Shown: positions 33,801 to 45,428 of the stretch, one piece after another
How positions within the stretch are numbered: the stretch's first letter is position 1
Layout of the letters: each line of letters opens with the position of its first letter
From: Falciphora oryzae
Lineage: Eukaryota; Ascomycota; Sordariomycetes; Magnaporthales; Magnaporthaceae
Direction: 5' to 3'
Length of the DNA: 64,000 nt
Assembly: GCA_000733355.1 (NCBI GenBank)
Contig: JNVV01000039.1
Location: forward strand, 3,241-67,240
Program-made: the position numbers and the translations under genes
Notes under the pieces: model-generated
Told to the model about the DNA's origin: nothing
Databases searched by the model: none
Seen by the model: only the letters and a program-made list of their open reading frames with translations

Positions 33801-36800
33801 GGCTCTGGATGGACCGCTTGGATTTTCTCCTTGATTTCGGAGATGAGCGGGCTTGTGTCGGGGACGTCGGATTTGATCACCAGACTGAGGGATGAGCTTG
33901 ACCCTTTCAGGTCTCTCCAGGCATATGTCTGTATACGCAAGTTCTTGCGCCTCTCCAGGGTCTTGCCCAGGGCCTGGACGGAGCGCAAGCTCGGAGGGCT
34001 CTCTTCTGGAAAATGGTTGAGATGCATGGCGAAAACAGCAAACCAAAGGCCCTTGTCGCCTGGAAAGACGCCCCCGTTTGCTTCGATCAAGTATGTGATG
34101 ACAGTCATGGTCCGGTGAGACGAGGGCAATACTTTGGGGTTGCTGCATATTGGTAAGACGAACACCGGGAGCCCGTCTGGGCCGATCACTTGCTGAGGCT
34201 TTTCTTGGTCATTTTGTTCCGGCGCTTTGTCGTGGGTTTTGTCGGCTACCGGCGCAGGCTCGCTCGTCTCGGCGTTCTCTGTGACGGCGCCGTCGTTAAC
34301 CGCAAGACCCGACCCATCAGCCGATGGCGGCTCGGCCATGCTTACATCAATTCCATTGGCGACATCCTTTTCGGCTGTTTCAACCACCTGGGTACTTGTC
34401 TCAGCCTCGACCGGCTTCTTGGTGGCCTGGCGGGAGAGCCTTCTCGATGTATTGGCTGGAGAGGTTATCGTCACCAGGCTCTTCCCCTGAAATTTGCGGG
34501 GGCCACCGACTACAGCCTCTTGTTGCGGTTCAGACTCATCGTAGCCAAATGTGATTCGACGACGCTTGGGCGATTCCACATGAATCGGCGGCGCAACGAA
34601 GTCCGGGTTGCAAGAAGTCTGCGACTTTCGTTGGTGGTACTTGAGCCCTTCTCTGTTTTTGTAAGTTGCGCCGCATTGCTCGCACTTGAACCGTCCTGCC
34701 GTGGACGACGCGCCGCCCCCTCGTTTGCGCTTCTTCCCGCGTCGCTGTGGGGTGGACGGCTTTGGCTCTGGCTCCTCTAGCTCTGGCTGTCCTGGGTCGG
34801 GCTCTAGAACTTCTGGGACAGGCGTCTCTGGCGCCTTGGACTCTGAGTCCGCGTTGGTCGCTGTCCTAAGAATTTCCACCCTGCGCTGAAAGGTAGCAGC
34901 GGCATCGCACACCTCGGGAATGTTGTCGAAATGGAAGATGTACGGCCAGCGGGAGCCATTTCGCGACGCGTTGATGACCAAGCATTTGTCATCCTCGTCC
35001 GGCGGCACTTCTATGGTCGGCTTGTCCAGAATATCATCGAGCACGATCTTCAGCGGTTTCTTGCCACCGAGAGAAGGGCTGTATTCGAACAGAACCTCGC
35101 GTTCCTTGGAGGCAAGCTGAAGTTGGCCAGACCGCCCATTGTACCGCGCTTCGAGAACAATATCCGAAACAATGTTGTCCAGGACCATCTCCTCAGCCAC
35201 AGACCTAGATTCCGGCTGGAGTTCGGGATCGGGATCTGGCTGGACAGTTCCATCCTCCGGCTCTGGCTCTGCCAGCGGCTCGGGGGTAGGTGTCTTTTCT
35301 CGGAGAACCGCTGGGGTTGGTATCGCGGACGTTTCCTTTGCGGCGGCTGCCGATTGGTCCGCGACGCCGGACTCTTGAGCCAGCTGCCACGCCTGCACTT
35401 GTTGCCCTACAACAGTGATAAACAGGCGCTTTGGAGCGTTCTTCGGCGGGCGACCGCGCCTCTTGGGAGCTGAGCCGGCTTCTCCGATATAAGCTCTGAT
35501 GCCAGGCTCGATCTCCCGTTTGGGGGTAGGTTCGGGTTCCTGAGGTGTTACTACTTCCAGCCTCTCCTCCTCCTCTTCCTCCTGGGTGTTTGCAGAAGTG
35601 GTAGCATCCACGCCCGGATCCAAGTCCGTGTCATCATCCAGATCCGCATCGTTTGCTCGGCGGGATCTGCGCGCTCTCTTGGCCGGAGGCTCTGGGATGG
35701 CCTCCTCGAATAAGGCAAACCGGCGCTTTCCCGCTACCAGGTCACGAGGCAGGTTGGCACGAGGGGCAGTGTTATGACGTATACGGCCTAGAGCCGTCAG
35801 GTTTGCATTCGAGCGGGTCGCGGCCAGAGGTTCGGGGATAGCTGCAAAGCCAAACGCCTCTTGAGCAGAGGCTGGAGACAGGTTTCCCGACAATGCAGCA
35901 GCCACTGTTCCACGGGGGAGCTCCGGGCCGTTTGAAGTGTCAGTGGTATACACCTTTGACCGAGCCGTTCGAGTCTCGAGGTTGATGGTGAAGTGGCCGA
36001 GACGGGCAGGCTGGACGCCGGGATTGGCAAGCAGCGGCATCAGGCTGTCCATGTAGCGCCGGAATGCGTATCCTACAGTAAGCGCACTGATCTGAGGAAC
36101 CGACACGCCCTGTGAGGCCGCGCGCTTTATCGTCTCATGTACTTGGTTGACCAGAGGCTTGTCGGGAGTCCATTTGGATAGCTGTGCGGACAGGCAGCCC
36201 TTGGGGCCGGTGACGTCTGCAACCTTTTCCTCGACCGGCTCGCCTTGTTCGATCTTCTTTTTTGCCTGAGCGCTGGCTCTCTGCTCCTTGGATTTGCCTC
36301 CGCCAGTCGAGAGGTAGCCGCTCCACTCAGCCTCGGTAGGATCACGCAGAAACTTGATGCAGTCTTTAAAGATCCTGCCCGAGTCGCCGAGCGAGGCCGC
36401 AACATAGCCGACGATGCCAGCACCTGCAAACCTGCGCAGAATGCGGGCAAGCACCTTCATCTGCCACCGCACTCCATGGATTCCAAGCTTGTTCTTCAGG
36501 TCAACGGTCCGCAGAACCTCCCAGGCCTTGATGATGGCGATGATCGATCGTCCGAAGGCTTCGTAGTCGATCGTGGTGCCCGTCCAGCTGGCGCACCATG
36601 CCACTGGCCGCAGGTCCTTGGTCAGGTTCGAGGGCGACAAGTCAAGGTCTCGTCCCCAGGCTTCAGGGCTATCGGTGCTTGGTAGCTCCGGGGGCGCGAA
36701 CTGGGTGAGCCAGAGCTTGCTCGTCTTGCAGCCTCGCAATACCACGGTGCGCTTCACGAGATAGCCCTGGTCGGCGAGCTTGTGAGTCCTCAAAGGAACA

Positions 36801-37475
36801 GACCGACTGTCACCGCCTCCGAGCCGGCACAGATTGGCCTGAGTGGCTCCGTGCTGATGGCAGGACGCGAGGACGATGAGAAGTTTCCAGTGTAGAGGAG
36901 GGATCCGAGACGTGTCTATGCCGTGGCCTGTGATGTTGAGCCATGTGACCTCCTCCGGAGTGAAGATACGCGGCTGGGTAGAAGGGATATCCTTGGCGTC
37001 TCCAGTGGGCTGGCCGCCAGGGCTCGGATCGACTGTGCCATTGGGGCGTGGGCTCGGCGGAAGGTGATAGACATCTTTCAACGAGAGGTGATTCCAAGAC
37101 CTATCCAGACGATTGAAGCCAACCGAGACTTCGGGCCTAGCCGAAATATGTTCCCAGGCCGTGGCGGCGACCTCAAACGCTGCTGGGTCATCCTCGGGAG
37201 TTGTCACCTCATTGCTGGCCACCAGCTGCTCGGCCTCTTCGTCGTTATCAGGTGGGCCATCACCTTCTTTGCCGTCAAGAAAATTCCTGACGGCGGCGAA
37301 GAAGCTTTGAGGGGTGAATCCTGAACACAATGTAAGTCTCGTTGGACAATCGCATGTGCTAGGTGAAGACAGGCGGGTTAAGCGATCGGAGGGGCAGGGC
37401 ATTCTCACCTTCGTCGTTAGAGAATGATACCTCCCGGACACACCACTCGATCAGGCTATCCACCCCCTTAGCCAT
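30884..37475 (-). CDS. TFC3: TFIIIC B-block-binding subunit (tau138/Tfc3-like)
   Basis: Two exons (37475-37409, 37320-30884; intron 88 nt), 2167 residues, the largest gene here. TFIIIC recruits TFIIIB and RNA polymerase III to tRNA genes; this subunit contacts the B box. The first exon reads MAKGVDSLIEWCVREV. The B-block-binding winged helix is at about residues 162-232 (RIPPLHWKLLIVLASCHQHGA onward, ending LWLTQFAP). Near residues 899-925 (about 34620-34692) a C-x2-C-x12-H-x6-C finger, CEQCGATYKNREGLKYH, sits between long disordered acidic/Pro-rich stretches. A Gly/Arg-rich patch lies at about 32500-32620. The C-terminal third is helical and ends APSTT. The frame stays open for 6.4 kb without need of further introns. 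The subunit identity is firm; the role of the finger is unknown. Confidence 0.88.
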
Positions 37476-38271
37476 CGTGACACCGAAAGAACTTCCTCTC
37501 CAGCGACTAGGAATGACTATCAGCCTGGGAAGGAAAAAGAGGGCGAGCGTCCTAAGTATAGGTAGTGTGTGGAAAGGTACGAAGACCGGCCAGGGGGAGC
37601 TCACCACTCAAGACGGCCATTTGCAAAAGGGAAATAAAGCCGCCAAAGCTATTGGCTAATCAAGGAAGCATTGGGGAAGTCGTCGGCAGCGGAAATGGTG
37701 AACAGCGCGATAGGTGAGGGTCAGGCGAAGTTGGAGTGACGAGCACGGCAGGAAAATTCAGGCGTTTGCGGTTGCCCAGAAGCGCTCCGGGAGAATAGTC
37801 GCTGCGGATATAGTTCTTGTAGTACTTGGTAGAACGCAGGATTCGGTCGCCTCGCGTAGACTCCTGCCCGGAGGCTACGCCGGAGGAAGAGTGAAGATGA
37901 AAGTGTAGACAAGGCCCTTGAAGTGCGTCAGAACCAGAAATTTTTGAGTTGGGACCAGAGCCGGAATCGAACCCGTGGCTTCGCAAACAATAAATTGCAC
38001 GAGGGGTGGGGCACTCGAAGACAACCGCAACGCGGCAGCCCCACATTGACGTCGATGGTATTACAAGCATCCTTCACGTGCATCAGCGATGGCAATTGCG
38101 AAAAAAAACAGTAGGTTATCGAACCCGATAGCCAAGACAGTTTCTTTCACCATGGAAAAAGGGATAGGGATTTGCGAGGGAAAATGAGCATGGAGAAGAG
38201 GGAAAGAATATGAACTTGGGGGCAGCTTCAGCAGTGAATATAGGCATAGGTATCTCAAAAAACCAACAAGC
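37476..38271. other. Intergenic region with tRNA-like segment
   Basis: 0.8 kb between the TFIIIC gene start and the end of the next minus-strand gene. It contains a minus-strand stretch at 37951-38042 with a perfect box-B match (GGTTCGATTCC). Helices can be drawn there, but it does not fold as a canonical tRNA. No protein gene is supported. Confidence 0.5.
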
Positions 38272-39320
38272 TCAGGCCCCGGCCGCCGCGGCCGCATTTG
38301 CCCTCTTCTTCTCCATCATTTGGCGGTACGAGCTTACCAGTTCGTTCCGGACCCCTTGCAGCTCTTCTCTCCGCCTTAAACTGCCCGCGGCCTTGGGGAT
38401 CCCGTCCACCTCGACCGCCGCGCCGCGGACCGTGAGCTTCTTCCCCGTCAGCTTCTTGAGCTCGGGAGGGGCCTGCGCGACATCGTGCAGCCCGACCTTG
38501 CCTTCTCCGCGCTTCTTTTTCAGCTCCTCCCACGGGTCACCCTCTTTGCCGACCGCCTCGCCGACCAGTCTGGCTCGTTTGCTCTTCTTTTTCCTCTTGC
38601 CGCCAGCAGCAGCACCGCCCTCTGCATCGTCCCGCCACTTGATGCCACTCTCCTCCTCCTCCATTGCCTTCTCCTCGGCAAGCTCCTCCGCCTCCTCGCG
38701 GTTCTCCTGGATCTTGCGCTCCTCTTCCCTCCACTGGTCGTAGAGCTTGTGCATCTTGCGCTCCTTGCGCGTCCTCCACACCTTCAGTCCCACAGGATCC
38801 TTGCCGTTCTTTATGCCCTTATTGACCAGGCCGCTTACGGGGAGGGCCGCGTCCACACGGGCGGCAAAGTCGGACAGCTTTTCGCCGGGTTTGATCGTCG
38901 GTATCTCGGTGGCGGCTCCTGTGGCAACCGGTGCGGCCTCCTCAGATGCCTTGGCCTTCTTTTTCTTCTTGGAGGGCGGCAGCGAGCCATCGTCCAGCCC
39001 ATCCCGTGGCTTGTTCCCGTTCGCAAAGGCCATCAGCCTCTTGAATGCTCTTGGTGCATCATCCTTCGCGTCGGCGCCCCTCTTGCGTTTCGGCCCTTTT
39101 GACTCTTTCGGGGCCTGTGTTGTGTTTGGCCTGGTCCCCCTTTTTGCGTGCGTTTTGGCAGGAAGAACAACGGGCAGAGGCTTCGCTACTTCGGTCGGGG
39201 GGAGTTCGAAGCTATGAGCCGGCAGTGTTAGCGCAAGGCGGCCTATCCTACCTGTCGGCCAGGGCTTGATCAAGCTCACGTCGAAGCGTCCTTCTGCCGC
39301 CTGGTATGTTTGTGGGGCAT
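38272..39320 (-). CDS. Conserved basic, coiled-coil protein of unknown function
   Basis: Two exons (39320-39280, 39211-38272; intron 68 nt), 326 residues. The start in the short first exon gives MPHKHTRRQKDAST, joining in frame to FELPPTEVAKPLPV. Without this exon the frame would read through the intron. The protein is rich in Lys, Arg, Glu and Ala. It has a KRKRG basic cluster, a Pro-poor helical middle (KERKMHKLYDQWREEERK), and a second basic cluster KRKKKSKRARL. These suggest a nuclear or nucleolar location. The last helix has the form RNELVSSYRQMMEKKR. I do not recognise a named domain. It is divergent from the TyrRS gene across 368 bases. Confidence 0.72.
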
Positions 39321-39688
39321 TTTAGGAGTCGCTAATGGCTTTTGGCAGTGCTATCGTTGCTGATGTCGTGGTAGGGTTTCCGCCGTTGCGATGTGATTTT
39401 TCTTGAGGGATGGGAGCTTCTTTCGACAACTCCGCCGTCGCGCATTGAAAATTTGGCGGGCAGGGATTCTGCAGGGCGGTCCCTCTGCAGGTGGGACGGG
39501 CGCCAGGGGTATGCGACCAACTAAAAAATACACCGCCTTCCAGAACCCCGAATTCTGCCATTGACTCACCCCTCAGTGCCTTGAAACCCCGCGATCGCGC
39601 TCGCCAAGCGGCCAGAGTCACTAACACAGATCCTCTCGAGTCTCGCAACACCACCAAGAAACCTCACGCGCCGGACTGACCCGGCAAG
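39321..39688. other. Short divergent promoter region
   Basis: 368 bases between the divergent starts of the basic coiled-coil protein and TyrRS. It contains pyrimidine/purine-balanced sequence with no gene. The two promoters probably overlap. Confidence 0.5.
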
Positions 39689-41268
39689 ATGGCGTCGCTT
39701 ACCAAGGAGGAGAGGCTCGCCCTCATCAATGAGAACCTCGAGGAGGCCCTCAATATGGAAATCATTGAGGAGGTGCTTGCGCAGGGCCGCGACCCCAAAA
39801 TCTACTGGGGTATGTTTTGTTGGTGGATGATGGCTGGGCGGGCAACGATAGCTCCAGCAGGGGCAGAGACTAATACGCCATCCACTGCCTACTACTGCCC
39901 TTAGGAAGCGCAACGACGGGACGGCCACACGTCGGCTACTTCGTGCCCGCCCTCAAGATAGCACAGTTCCTCGCCGCGGGCTGCGAGCTCACGGTGCTCC
40001 TCGCCGACATCCACGGCTTCCTCGACAACCTCAAGGCCCCCATCGAGATCGTCGAGCACCGAGCCGAGTACTACAAGTTCGTCCTCAAGGCGATGCTGCG
40101 GGCCGTCGGCGTGTCGACCGAGAAGCTGCGCTTCGTCCTAGGCAGCTCGTACCAGAAGAGCGCCCCCTACATCATGGATGTCTACAAGCTGGCCTCGCTC
40201 ACGTCGGAGCACGATGCGCGCAGGGCTGGCGCCGAGGTCGTCAAGCAGACGGACAACGCACCCCTGAGTGGCCTCCTCTACCCGCTTCTTCAGGCCCTGG
40301 ATGAGGAGTATCTGGGAGTCGACGCGCAGTTCGGCGGCACCGACCAGCGCAAGATCTTCATCCTGGCCAAGGATGTCCTTCCCAAGCTTGGCTACAAGCC
40401 TCGTGCGCATCTGATGAACCCCATGATCCCGGGTCTTGTAGGATACAACCCAGAAACAAGCTCCCCCGAGTATGCGCACGCGCCGCAGCATGCTTCGACA
40501 TTACTGACGCCTGTCGGGTAAACAGCAAGGCACCAAGATGAGCTCCAGTGAACCAGGTTAGTGAAATTTTCGAGCATACCGCGAGAGCTCACTTCGCCGT
40601 ACATGCCGACTGACAGCTCTCGTACAGACAGCAAAATCGATCTGCTGGACACTGCCGAAGCCGTGACCAAGAAGCTCCGGAAGGCCGAGTCTGTACCCAA
40701 AGTGCCCGAGGGCAATGGTGTCCTGGCATTTGTTGAGTTTGTGCTGTGAGTGGCAAGCAAACGCCGGCGCTGCTATCGTTTTGTGGAGCCCCGTAACTAA
40801 GTGCAGCGCGCGCACCGTCTGATAGGCTCCCGGCATCGAAACTCAAGCTTGGACGCACAGAGTTCCGAGTCGAGAGGGAGCGTGATGGCTTGGAGCCTCT
40901 TGTCTACGACAACATCGAGAAGATGAGGCAAGATTACAGGGAGGATGTGGTAAGTCAAATCTGATTGCCCCCGCTAATGAATTCGGATTACCCTCTGGGG
41001 CTAACGCGCCTCCCACCTCTCCCCACCTGGATAGCTCTCCCCACAACTGTTGAAACCTGCAGTGACCAAGGCACTGCTTGAGCTCATGGCGCCGATTCAG
41101 GCCGAGTTCCAAGCCTCCAAGGAGTGGCAGGAGATCACTGAGAAGGCCTACCCGCCCCCGGAGGTGAAGAAGAAGGAGAAGAAGGTCAAGAACAAGGGAA
41201 CGCGGCACCCGGGGGCCGGAGGAACCACAAGTCTTCCCGAGAGGCCCAAGGAGCCAGCGGCGGAGTAG
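39689..41268 (+). CDS. TYS1: Cytosolic tyrosyl-tRNA synthetase
   Basis: Six exons: 39689-39809, 39905-40437, 40526-40556, 40628-40745, 40826-40949, 41035-41268; 386 residues. The enzyme charges tRNA-Tyr with tyrosine (class Ic Rossmann fold). The HIGH-like motif is HVGY at residues 49-52. The KMSKS-like loop KMSSS is at 222-226 and is encoded by the tiny 31-base third exon. [15 protein letters not shown] and GGTDQRKIF match the eukaryotic/archaeal form. The C-terminus carries a Lys-rich extension ([11 protein letters not shown]), as in yeast Tys1, and there is no EMAPII domain. All junctions keep frame. It marks the left edge of the conserved core before the accessory block. Confidence 0.93.
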
Positions 41269-41822
41269 ACACTGAAACGTGGGCAACGAACAAAAAAAGA
41301 AATATAAAAATAGAGAATAAAGTGAGAATATAAGAGACAGAAGCCCATCAAGATGATGAGGGCAAACAATCAAAGTGTACTCATGTATGGCAGGCGCCTA
41401 AGCTAGGGAGATTTCGTGTGCCCGATCGGTGTAAGCGGAAAGAGTGTTGAAGGACCAAGGACAAATTTGGACCAGTATGGGATTTAGCGTGCGACGCGAA
41501 TAATAGAGGCTCGGCGAATCGAGAATAGCGACCACGCCAATCTGAACACAAGAGCTCATAATGGACATCGCCAGTGCCTCTATTCTCTCTTGTACCTTTT
41601 CCTATATATTTTCCTATATTTCTTCGTATATCTTTTCCTGTATTTCTTCCCATATCTTTTCCTATATCCTTTCCTATATCTTCTTCCTCTATCTTTTCCT
41701 ATATTTTTCTTTTATACTACTGTGGTAATAAAGATACCCCAAATCAACTACACCGAATTGTTTGTACAGCAAGGAAACTACCCGTACAGTATTACATCAA
41801 ACGAGCTTAGACTTGAACAAAA
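41269..41822. other. Intergenic region with pyrimidine tandem repeat
   Basis: 0.55 kb downstream of TyrRS, containing the tract described separately. No gene is supported. Confidence 0.5.
41592..41712. repeat. Pyrimidine-rich degenerate tandem repeat (about 10-13 base unit)
   Basis: About ten imperfect copies of a unit near CTTTTCCTATAT. AT-rich low-complexity DNA at the boundary between core genes and the accessory block. Confidence 0.8.
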
Positions 41823-42188
41823 TCACACCGCGCAGCTGTACCAACCCTCGTCTCCAGACTCTGCGAGTTCGACGACGCGTTGGGTCTCCATGTCGACAGC
41901 CATCCGCTTCCGATCCCACCAAATGATCGACAACAATTGGTAGCCTCCATCCGGGTGTCTCCTCGCGTCGAACTGCTCCCACCCCTTATGTTCTATAGCC
42001 CAGGCTCGGAAACCCTCGTGGTTGCTACGTCCTAGGTAAACGCCCGAACTTGTCTCGCGGAAACCAAGCCATCCCTCGTGATGCTCGACGGGCTCCAAAC
42101 ACAGACAGAAAAGGCATCTCTTCCTCCCAGTGTTCCTATCCTCCCCTCCCGTCATGGCTGAAAGGTTCCACCCGCGCGCGACCTTCAA
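41823..42188 (-). pseudogene. Fragment of a small beta-rich domain protein, probably broken
   Basis: Open frame encoding a compact globular-looking segment. It includes LGFRETSSGVYLGRSNHEGF and GWEQFDARRHPDGGYQLL, a pattern I associate with small beta-trefoil-like modules in fungal accessory proteins. The frame stops early (WYSCAV). A second frame over the last 60 bases (ending ILFKSKLV) continues more plausibly, which suggests a frameshift near 41845-41860. No promoter-proximal start is evident. It may be the downstream remnant of the HET gene to its right or a separate relic. Confidence 0.35.
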
Positions 42189-42300
42189 GACAGACAGGTA
42201 GTATCACCAAGTTTCCTCTCTGCCTGCCTGTTCCACGCGACAACTAATGATTCTGTTCCAGTGGTTGTGCCACAGAAACATAAACCCACCAGCCGTCGCT

Positions 42301-43440
42301 TCATCTCCGGCTCTGCACCTCAACAACCACGCTCCGCTCGCCGTCAACCCGCTGCGAAGCACGGCAGCACGGCTCCTCGCCCTTATTCTCCCTCCTATCC
42401 CTTTCCAAACCCTCCATATAGGCCAAGGCGTTATCCCCTTTCCACGGAATGTCCGTGTACAGATTCGCGTTAACCGAAGCCCTTATCGGCCTCAGCGTCA
42501 CCATAAACGACCGCCCCTCCGCCCGTGAAAAGTCAACACACGACTGCCACTGGTCCTCCCCGTAGGTGGGTATCAGGTGAACTTCATCGCTCCGTCCTAA
42601 CTACCTCGCCTGAAACCTAACTGCATACACATACCGCGCCTCGAAACCCGACGGTTTTCTCAGCCCCTTCACAACAATCTTATCCCTCAACCCATCCTGC
42701 GCCGTCGCCAACCTCGCCGCCAACCCCGGCAGCGGCCTCACAACTGGCGTCATAATCGGTTCCAATCTCACCCTATCCGCATCTTGTAACCGACTCATGA
42801 ACGTATTCACACCCGCATACGCCGCCCGCCACTCCCACACCCTATCGCCACCCCGCTTCGCGCGCGCGATCGACACCGTCCTGTTCTTAACAAGGCGCGA
42901 CCACAGCGCGGCCAGCGCCTCCATCCCCGTCAAAATATACATCTTAGACCCGATGCCCGGCTTGTCCTCTCGCAGCACCAACGTCGCCGGCGCCTCAGGC
43001 GTGCCGCAGCTCAGCACTGTAAGCACGAGCGACGCAGGAAACACGCCGGTGCCATCGCGCGGCGCGGCGGGGAAGGTCGTTGTAATCCGGGCGCGGCTGA
43101 GGGACAGGTTGCGGTTAAGGAGAAGGGCGGGGTTTTTACGGTACGGCCAGGCGTCGTCGAGGCGGGTGACGCCCGCGCAGCCGCAGAACGACCCAGGCGA
43201 CCTGGCGAGTATGTCAGAGTCGCGGTGCGCGAAGAGGGAGTCGTCTTCGGATGGCGGAGGATTTCTTCCTGCAGCCGCCGAAAGGCGCGCTCGCCTTCGC
43301 CGTAGAGCAGCGGCATGTTGATGTCAAACAGGCCCAGTAGACAGTAGGTTGGGCCCGGCGACGAGTGGGAAGCCGGCGGCGATGGATGCCCACCTCGGCG
43401 AGCCCAGCCCCTGTGACGGCGGCTCTAACCAAACGAAGCT
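42301..43440 (-). pseudogene. HET-domain gene relic (5'-truncated, frameshifted)
   Basis: HET proteins drive heterokaryon incompatibility. The segment begins in the late part of a HET domain, with YCLLGLFDINMPLLYGEG followed by ERAFRRLQEEIL, the classical end of the domain. The first two thirds of the domain are absent upstream of about 43440. Right after EEIL the frame is lost near 43250; homologous-looking sequence (EDDSLFAHRDS) continues in another frame. Further on, a long C-terminal frame (43044-42601) hits TAG at 42603-42601 but then stays open in the same frame to 42301. Truncation, frameshift and in-frame stop together mark a pseudogene. Alternative: the TAG could sit in an unrecognised intron. 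Confidence 0.75.
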
Positions 43441-44113
43441 GGAGACAGGCCGTCCGAGCGTAACCAAGTAGCAATAGAGGAATATATATGTATAGTACAG
43501 AAAATATCAGTTCTCACACCCCGAACCTTGCACTACCGCACCTCATTCGCACCTTACACCCGTCCATCGCATCTCGTGCGTCGTACCTCGCGCCTCACAG
43601 CTCCACGCCTCGCACCTTATTCCTCGTCTTCCTCATCATCCTGCTCCTCCGATCAGTCGCTACTACGGTCAGCGCTCTGGGATGAACTGCCGTTGCTGGT
43701 GTCGTCAGGCGAAGACGTCAAGTCCAAGTCGGGGCCTGGAAGGGTCTTCGGATCAAGGGAGTTCCATTCGGCCTCAATATACGCCCTATCAGCCACTGCG
43801 TCAGCAAGTAACAAAATATCCCGTTCCGGGAATAAAGAAATGAGGACCTCACCTGCGAATCCTCGCAACCCTCGCCCCTCTCCTCTTAAGAAACGTCAAA
43901 AACCGCCTCTTGGTCCTCTCCCGCGCAAATTGCGCCATAACACCCCCGCGTTTGTCCTTCCCTATCTTGTGCGTAACAATCGCCTTGGTGCTCTGTATCC
44001 TGGCCACGATCCGAGGGCCGCGAGGGATCTCCATCTGAGAGCAATTCTGCCTTGTTCCGTCCCGTCCGTCCCACTATCCCTCGACGTCCACCCAGCGCAC
44101 CTCCAGACGCAAC
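43441..44113. other. Intergenic region between two gene relics
   Basis: 0.67 kb, AT-rich at the left (TATATATGTATAG near 43485). No conserved frame seen. It could contain further decayed sequence of either neighbour. Confidence 0.45.
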
Positions 44114-45388
44114 ATGTCAACTGAGTCGAAACGCAAGGGCTCATGTGCGGGATGCGGCCATTTCATGAACGGGCATGCTGCCGAGAGGGATGCCAAATGC
44201 CGGAGATGTGGCAAGTGTCTTCGAGATCTGCCAGGTTCAGTCTCACGGCCAGTTTACCCAAACGACCGGAGGGTGGAGGATCTGCTTCAGGCCGTGCTAC
44301 TGTGGCGTGGAATACTACCCAGACAAAGCGAAGGCTGCACGTCCACTCGCCTCGCACAAATACCACCCAGGCCACCCGGGCTTCCAACCGCTGCAAACCG
44401 ACGACGGGGACACCACGGCCGACTACACCTCCCAAGACGACACCACGACGTACGACACCACGGCATACGACGCAACGTCATACGACACCGCGAGACTATT
44501 GATCCAGTCGCGTTCGAGCACCGGACTCCCCAGGCGCAAGACCAGACTCCCCCAACGTCAGACCAGACCGCTCTCCAGGTTCAGTATGAACACATTGAAA
44601 TCCCAACAGCCCAGGAGTTCCAGTCGTTCCTATAGTTGTATACCCGGGCCAGCCGTCGATATGAACCTCGGGGATTTGTCCTCACCAAAATCCCAAGAGC
44701 TGTTCTCGGAAACTGCTCGACGCCAACCCAACGCCAGATCACTACAAGCTGGCGTCAAACCCTCCGTTAGAGGTCTGGACTGGTTGCTTCGGTCGGATAG
44801 GGGGAAGCCCGACACGATCCGCTCTCAAAATGGCAAATTGCCGATCTTGGCCAAGAAGAGACTGCACTATCAGCATTCACGAAATGGTATGAAACGTTTG
44901 GACCTGGAGGATGTGCTAGTCTTCCCAGCTACGCCACAAACATCAATGTACGAGACCGAGAGAGCCGCAGAGGGGCCTGCTTACCAGAGACATCTCCAGT
45001 CTACCCACTGGCAGGAAACGTCTTGCTTCACTCAGCGCCGGAATTCAAGGGTTAACAACACCTGAGGCGTTCTGCAGTGAGGGATTTGGCACAGTATTTA
45101 CCTTGCATACTGAGGATTTCGACGCACCATCTATCAATGTCAACCACTCTGGATCTGGGAGGCTGTGGGCCGTCATCCCTCGAGATGAATACCAAAAGCT
45201 GCTGGGCGCTCTGGACCGCGGTGGAGTGGCAAGGCGACCGGGCAACTGCCACCGGTACGTCCGACACGAGCCTTTGTCCCTCCACCCCAGGTACTAAGTT
45301 AATACAATATGCCGCGTTCAATGTTAGGATTTTCGTTATCCCAGACTCTTTGCTGCGGGGGCAATATATATATATTTGTATATGTTAA
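44114..45388 (+). pseudogene. JmjN/JmjC histone-demethylase-like gene relic
   Basis: The first frame opens with a Cys-rich segment (CAGCGHFMN, then CRRCGKC). A Thr/Tyr/Asp-rich repeat follows in a shifted frame (44400-44490). A JmjN-like stretch (EIPTAQEFQSFL) is cut by TAG at 44633-44635 and continues after it (RYEPRGFVLTKIP). A second TAG interrupts about 44766. About 44815-45053 is open in another frame and stops at TAA. The JmjC core (FGTVFTLHTEDF, INVNHSGSG, LWAVIPRDEY) lies in a further frame at 45047-45297, with the HxE metal pair in HTEDF. Continuation (IQYAAFNVRIFVIP) requires yet another shift. Sequence runs out in a TA repeat at about 45365. At least two stops and three frame changes make this a relic. 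Confidence 0.7.
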
Positions 45389-45428
45389 CTATCGGTTGGT
45401 TGCGTAGTTGCTCGACAGCTATACCAGG

